Made by a program: the position numbers and the translations under genes
Assembly (NCBI GenBank): GCA_028386065.3
Contig: JAKUCV010002500.1
Coordinates: forward strand, 201,200-265,199
Direction: 5' to 3'
Source: Turnera subulata
Lineage: Eukaryota > Streptophyta > Magnoliopsida > Malpighiales > Passifloraceae
DNA length: 64,000 nt
Notes under the pieces: generated by a model
Seen by the model: only the letters and a program-made list of their open reading frames with translations
Told to the model about the DNA's origin: nothing
The model's database searches: none
Part shown: positions 57,706-64,000 of the stretch, one piece after another
Position numbering within the stretch: the first letter of the stretch is position 1
How the letters are laid out: each line of letters opens with the position of its first letter

Positions 57706-60055
57706 GATAATGCCATTTTGCAATGTAAAATCTGTCAGAATTGGATTTAACAATGAAGCCTCACTAATTTGCTTGGTCTCCTCATCCCTTTCATAACTTT
57801 GTTTTATTTTTTCAAACCATGTTGGAACAATGCTTGTAATAGCAAAACATTCGTTTATGGTACTGCTGAGTGGGTTCGTCTTGAAAGAACATCAACCACT
57901 AGCCCTTCTTGTAAAGTATCTTGTAGTTTAGCCCATCAATTTAGAGAATTCCTTTCTTCTGAAGAATTGTATGAATACACGGTAGATGAGGTTCATGATC
58001 TTCAAGAGTATGACTATAGATGGGGATGTTGTCAAAAAATACTAGGACAAATTTTTGCATGTATTTATCAAAAATTTCATTCATAAGGGTTTGGAATGTT
58101 GCTGAAGCATTAATAAGGCCAAATGGCATTACTCGGAACTCAAAGTGGCCTTGGCCTTGTCCGCTCTGAAAGTAATTTTATGCTCATCCTTTTGATTTGG
58201 TGGTTGTTAGATAGCATTAGGTGTTGGATCTATTGGAATACAATCCTTCACAGTCCATTTTTGCAATGATTTTGCTGTTATAAGTTGTAACATAGGATAA
58301 GTTGTAACATAGGAGCAAGTTGTAACAGAGGAGCTTGACTAGCTGTACCAAATAACTACAAAATATCATACCCTTCTGGAGGAAGTTTGAGTAACCTCTC
58401 CCTCAAAAGTAACACTCTACATTTGCCATTGGAAATCCCTGCAAATTTGATCACTCCCTATTTGTTGAAACCCTTGAGAATTTAAATCCGAACTCATGGG
58501 TAATGGCAGAACTAATATAACTATTAGAGTTGACTAATATTAGTCGATGTAGAAATAATTTTTTTCTCCATAGGAACCTTCCAAATGAAGGACCCCATTA
58601 CCACCAAACAGTGGAGTAAGGGTTCAGAATCCACTATCTCTTGTGCAATGGCATCTTCCACGAATTCTGGATCCTTATAGGTATTACTATCAACAACTTT
58701 TGTAGAAATTAGTGGCTTAAGCTTGCACCGGTGGCTTGGAAAGTACTTTTCATTATAATTGAAAATTTGTTAAAAAAAAGTAGATTTAGAGGATTCCCTA
58801 TTTGTTTTTTTTTTGGAGAGGATTTTTAACTATTTGGGTATAGGTTAAAGTACGATTTTGTGGTGTAGAGGTAAGGGATCTAGGGGGTAGGTCTCAGATT
58901 TTAAAGCACTACCTCATTGGATTTCTCATGAAGGCGAGCTTGAAGAAAGGCTGAGGGTAATGTTTTAGGTTGATTGACTTTTACCAAAGGTTGGATCTCC
59001 TCTTTCAAGCCACTAATTAAAGATGAAATGAAATATATCTTTGTAAGGTAAGGATTAGCTACTGGTTCACGGTTTTCGGGTGTGATTGCTCCACATTAGC
59101 CAAAAGTTTGTGCCTTTTCTCAGACCCTAAGACTGACACTTTTCTTTATTTGCGAAATAGGGCTTTTCTTGTGCCCATGGAAAAAAGTGTGGAGTGGAGC
59201 CGAATTGACAAGCTAGGTTTCAATGGCTTTAACTTCAAATTGATCTGTTTTAAAGTTTGGCAAACCAAACTTGAAATGTTTACAAAAGTCGTTCATCATA
59301 GCATAGATTACATTATCTTCTAAATCGTAAATGCAATCATCAAGATAGGCAAATCAAGGCACATTTTATTGATCACATGAAGGCACTACATCAAAGCAGA
59401 GATAGAAACATAACAAGCAAGCCCTCCAAAAAAACTACTACCATTGCTAACTAGCCCTCCGACACTTCTTTGTCTTCATCTTCAGAATTTTCAGACTCTT
59501 CTGCCTCTTGTTTCTCTTGGCTCATTCCCACTTCACCGAAGTTTTCGGGACTTCCATTCTCTGCTTTCTTACTCATTATCGGGACCCTTAGGTCCGCTAC
59601 TGGGTTACTTTTGCTTCCATTTTCAGTCGTCTTTTACAATAAGCTTTCTAGTATCTTGAATGAGCTGGTGAAGACTTCAACTTCATAACGTATCCCCTTC
59701 ATCTGAGCTTCGACCATGTTAGTTCATTTCTGCAAGAAAAACAAGGCGTCCTCCATTTGTTGAGAGATTTTTCTTGAGAGCACTTCCTCTAATTCTTCAA
59801 GCTTCCTATCCATTCGGCCTTCAATCCTTGATTCCAAATTCCGCAGCTCCATATCCATTCCCACTCCTTGCAACACTATTCGATCCATGACTTCCTATGG
59901 ATGAAGATAAACCAAGATTATAACCTGATTTGAAGGTTTGGGTTCTTAAGGCTAAGGCAAAGAGACAACGGTTAATCAAGGTGATGCAATCTTTGTGGCT
60001 TAGAAAAGAGCTTTTTACCCCCCAGTTTGTGAGGAATGGGGGAACAAGGTTCAAG
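57706..60055 (-). mobile_element. Gypsy element, minus strand, gag to RT part (split by LINE)
   Basis: Read right to left on the minus strand. A gag-like N-terminus with an acidic tail (60054-59460, DRRLDRKLEELEEVLSRKIS then EEVGMSQEKQEAEESENSED-like) is followed by a gag fragment (FISGLKEEIQPLVKVNQPKT-like, near 59060-58960). An RT fragment follows (58129-57941, [20 protein letters not shown] then [19 protein letters not shown]) and a linker after a largely lost RNase H (FEKIKQSYERDEETKQISEA-like, 57840-57720). The RT active site reads FFDN instead of FFDD. Frames are heavily broken. Confidence 0.8.
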
Positions 60056-61138
60056 GTAGTGTATGGGGAAAGTGTTTAGGTTTGAGCACAAGGCCTAAGA
60101 TAGATCTTCTAAATGCATGAATTTTTTCTTTTTTTCTTTTTCAATGAAATGAATGCCTAGAAATAAATGAATGAGGTGCAAAGCCTACAAGTAAAGGTAC
60201 CTCAATCCGGTAAGTCGAATCCCGAAACATGTGATCTCGAAGCGTGCAACCCTAGCTAAGAAGCAAGGCGTACCTATTTCTCCTCTATCGAACATAGACC
60301 GATCGTCGGAGAAGCAAGCGATTCGTGAGGGAAGAGAAGAGATCACATAATCACATACCGATAAGCGCCCGGGCACATTCTTGCTATCATAGCAAGTCAC
60401 ACATTAAGGGAAAACATCTAAGGTTCTTACATGCAAGGGTATGCATCTGGTTGGGGGCCATAGACCGCAGCTAGGGATTCCCTCGGCCGGAGCCGCGTTG
60501 AAACCCATCTTAGCGAACGGCGATTGAGGCTTTCGACCGAAAGGCATAGGTCATGACCTCCTATGCAACCCGATCTAGGCGCCCGATCTTAAGGTGTAGG
60601 GCTTAGCACACAATATATATACATAATGAAATGCATTGCGCAAATAAATGACAAAGAACAACTATGAACAAAATACATATTGGAGTGGCATCCTAGAATC
60701 CTCTTCATCTTGTTCTATCCTTCACTAAGGAAGTAGAAATTTTCTCCCTAGTGGTGTCGCCACCTTTCTGTGAGCACCGCAACCTCCGGTCCAATTGGCG
60801 GGGATATCGCCTCGTTACCGTGGTTTGAAATCGATGGCCTACAATTCGTTATATTTCATATGAACTAGCTTAGCTTAAGTGGAGGGAACCGATTCGATGA
60901 TTCCCAGGGTAGTCATATTAACCGCTTCCCAAAGAACCATCATTCCATGCATATTCCCAGATGTAACTAGAGGAGTCACAAACGGTCTCTCTTAAAACCC
61001 AACAACCATAGACAGAATATGCATGCACGGTGTTCGCACTTCAGCTACATTCATTCAAAGAGGATATCACAAATCTGGACAAACTCAAGGAAATACTAGG
61101 CACACGTTGTTCTTGGTGTTCTCTTGATTGTCTCTTGA
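60056..61138. other. Unassigned repeat-like DNA
   Basis: Non-coding. Patches such as GGTGTCGCCACC (60754 on) suggest LTR-type sequence, but no boundary or partner was found. Confidence 0.35.
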
Positions 61139-64000
61139 CAAGGAGTTGCCACCCGAATTTATTAAGGAAAAATTTTGAGGAAAATCCGTTGTTGACTCCG
61201 GATAATGCATTGATCTCAAAACCAAGAGGAGGGTCCGGAGATTCGTTTATCGCCGACTACCGTCTTCAAATTGTATAGTTCATAATTGGATCATAAACTT
61301 CATGTTAACAAACAAACAAAACAAATACAAATCAAAACACAACATATTCACATATTTGAGCTTGCACCTCATCCACTTGAGACTGCCTACTTACCCCCTC
61401 TCATTGGGTTCAAAGCTCTCATAGTTCTTCTAAATGGGGATCCCTAAGGCTAACCTAGGTCTTCTTCTAGAATTGGCCCAATCCTCACTTAAACGAACTT
61501 CTGTGCTCCATGTTAGAACAATGGGCTCATTTTCTCAAAGCACTTTGTTCAGTACGTGCAATCACTCTTCTTAGAAAGTGTTTCAAAACAAATGTGTTGT
61601 ACAAAATACATTTGGGCATTAAAAATGGTATTTTAATAGAAACTTTCAAATCCTTATAAAGGTGGATTTTTTTCCATAAAACTGAGGTATGCAATTTCTC
61701 AAAGAATATAGGTGAGTAAGTTTTGAAAACATGCAACGCTTTAGTTAAAACCATTTTATATATCCAAACCTAGACAAATGCTTGGCAAGGGTGATGTTCT
61801 GCCTTCAGAGGTCAGTTTCAGAGTAACAGAACATCGACACAAAAGGGGTGATTGGTTGTTTCATTTTAGTTCTTTCATATTGTCATATGAGAGCATGGCT
61901 CTTGCCAAAAGCATTTCGTGTTTGAAACCTAAGCTTTAGTGATTTTTCTTTAAAAAGGTGCAATTTGGATAAAGGTGTGTGGATTTGACAAAAGTTTGCA
62001 TCTATAAAGATTTTCATGCCCAAAAGGATTCGCAAAAAGCGTTTATGAAATCATTGAAAACGTTTCTCATTCTTGAGAGACACTTAGTATTATCATTGAA
62101 GTGGCCATCATTGATTGAATGCACTCTCTTTGACAATTTGATCATCATCGAAGGAAAAGAATTTTGAAAAAACCAAGTTTAAAAGATTTTTGTGAAACGC
62201 TTGTATCCCAAATTGTCCAATTTAATTAATTAAAATATGTGAGAAGACCAAGTTGTCCTTTTTACCCGAGATACAATACAAATAAGATAATCATCATTTA
62301 ATTATGCAACATATTATTCAATATATTATATAATAATCGAGTATGCAGAGGAAGACAAACACATATGATAAACATGTATACAAAGTAATCTATGGATCTG
62401 ACCCGACGAGAGGAAAACACCGCCACCTGTTGATATGCACCACTGCTAAATGAACAGTTAAACTGTGCAAAGACTGTGAGGGGGAGAGACCAACCACTAT
62501 CTCACCGCAAATAAATAAACTAGAGTATACGAATACAAATCAACCACAAATAACACCGGCATCAAGCAATAGCAACCACAGTGCACAAACAAGTCATAAT
62601 TCACAACACAAGTCATCATCAGACTTCAACCATCACTTGTCATTACTCATCTTATTATCGTTGTTATTAGGATTAAATATTTTATTAGGGCCCCCTACTG
62701 TGTGCGTCGAGCCCAGTCCCGTCTCATGATACAACCAGGGCATAAGCCCAATATAATCAGGGCAAGGCCCAATACAATGACTGAGGGAGAGACAGACAGA
62801 GAGAAAGAGGGAGGTAGAAAGGGAGAGATAGAAAGAGGGAGGTCGAATCGGTCATCACAGACCCATATGCTAAACTGCATATACCATGCTATACCGCATG
62901 CAATCCCGAGGGGTAGCACTTCCCGCTCGAACCAACCGGTCAACAACCCCACAGTAGCATATTTTTGTTGTACATTATTCTCAGTTATACTTAACGAGTT
63001 ATGTGTGCCATACGTTATGAATGTCTAGGGTTGTGTGGATTTAACATTTAATTTTCAAGTCCGGGCCTCCGGCCCACAAATCACCACACGAACCTCAAAA
63101 CCATAAATCATGTTATTTAGCATAACAGACAAAACATGCTCAACTGGCATTTCATATCACACCGGCACACAATTCACATAATCAGGCATACCACATCAAA
63201 GACATCATCATTAAGATACAAAGTGCAAGTAAGATCATCGGCACAACATGCATACAAGCATACAACATTCACTGCCAAACAAGAAATTTAATTTCATATA
63301 CCATATTTATTAATCGAGTATTGTAGGCAGTAATGCATACAAAGGTTTATATGTCCTCACCTGGGCCATATCAACTGTCTCAAAACTCGAAGCCTCGTTC
63401 TGCCTCGATAAGCCGTTTAATGTCGGTTCTCGATGCTCTCTGGAACAGCACCCGTCTCGCCGGATTTCAGTCAATCCTCGCCGGAGTAGTGACCCGAGAT
63501 GCTGGGACATCAACCCAAGATGTCAGAAAAAAAATCACATAGCATCGGAAAAACCCACTGTCCAAAATTTCGAACACACCTCGGATCTATCTTGGATCTG
63601 CCACACTCACCCAGCCTACAGGTTCACTGTCGGAACAACCCAGCAGCAGCCCCACCATAATCTGGTAGCAACAACAACACAAACCCAACCCGAATCACCA
63701 TTACGGGACCACCAATAACTCCCCAGAACCGCACGCAGCCGACCCGAGCACAGGCACAGACCTGGTCCCAAACACAACGATTCAGCCACCACCATCAACA
63801 AACAACCACTAGACTCGACCACTGCCACTCAACCCAACCTCCGCCATACAACCCGACCACCAATACAAAAGACCCGATTTAATCACAAAGGTCGGAGAAG
63901 AAAGCAGAGCAAATGGGGAAGAGAGGAAAGGAGAATCGTGGCTTACCCGACAGAAGGCGACGGTGGCGACATTGACTTCATGTCGCTCTCCTGTCCACGC
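61139..64000. repeat. LTR-like sequence related to the solo LTR at 26784
   Basis: It starts near AAGGAGTTGCCACCCGAATT and continues with TTATTAAGGAAAAATT and TTGAGCTTGCACC-TC, in the same order as 26831-27110 of the solo LTR. The rest is A/T-rich, then C/A-rich towards the window edge, with no gene. The short minus ORFs (62695-62952, 63616-63828) have no recognisable domain. The end is cut by the window. Confidence 0.45.

Overview
The window is nuclear DNA from a flowering plant, most likely a eudicot. The evidence is spliced genes with GT-AG introns and plant-specific products, plus plant lineages of LTR retrotransposons, LINEs, a tRNA-derived SINE, MITEs and a hAT remnant. The species cannot be named from the sequence. 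Two single N bases (28047 and 49043), beside a G run and a long TA repeat, are assembly ambiguities.

Layout. 186-13846 is one Athila-type LTR retrotransposon with two roughly 1.84 kb LTRs, a tRNA-Asp primer site, broken gag and pol, and an extra ATHILA-type ORF. Its 5-bp target duplication (CCACC) is intact. Its reverse transcriptase region is split at 5102-6164 by a complete miniature LTR element of the Cassandra type, whose LTRs carry a 5S rRNA-like segment and which is flanked by CCCAG. 14570-16060 is a worn LTR-element tail. 17236-40218 holds the only four host genes seen: a membrane receptor-like kinase (At1g78530 type), a chloroplast fatty-acid-binding chalcone-isomerase-fold protein (FAP3 type, minus strand), a small secreted X8-domain protein and a plastid solanesyl diphosphate synthase. 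All four can be spliced by eye into uninterrupted frames. Between the X8 and synthase genes lie a Stowaway MITE, a 2.0 kb solo LTR, a decayed LINE and a decayed Tat/Ogre-like element.

Downstream of the synthase (40.7-64 kb) the DNA is repeats. In order they are: a chromovirus remnant between long direct repeats; a hAT transposase remnant; a non-autonomous LTR element (44539-48412); a Helitron-like terminus; a long TA repeat; two copies of a TIR element, one carrying a SINE; and a Gypsy element split by a full-length 6.1 kb LINE with a 15-bp target duplication. The last part is AT-rich and LTR-like sequence related to the solo LTR.

How the genes relate. The kinase, X8 and solanesyl diphosphate synthase genes match three consecutive Arabidopsis loci as I recall them (At1g78530, At1g78520, At1g78510), so this looks like a conserved gene block expanded by transposons, with the FAP3-like gene interleaved. 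The gene products act in different places (plasma membrane, plastid, cell wall, plastid); there is no sign of a shared pathway, except that two are plastid lipid or prenyl-lipid proteins. The most striking feature is the record of nested insertions whose target duplications can be read directly: Cassandra in Athila, SINE in MITE, and LINE in Gypsy.
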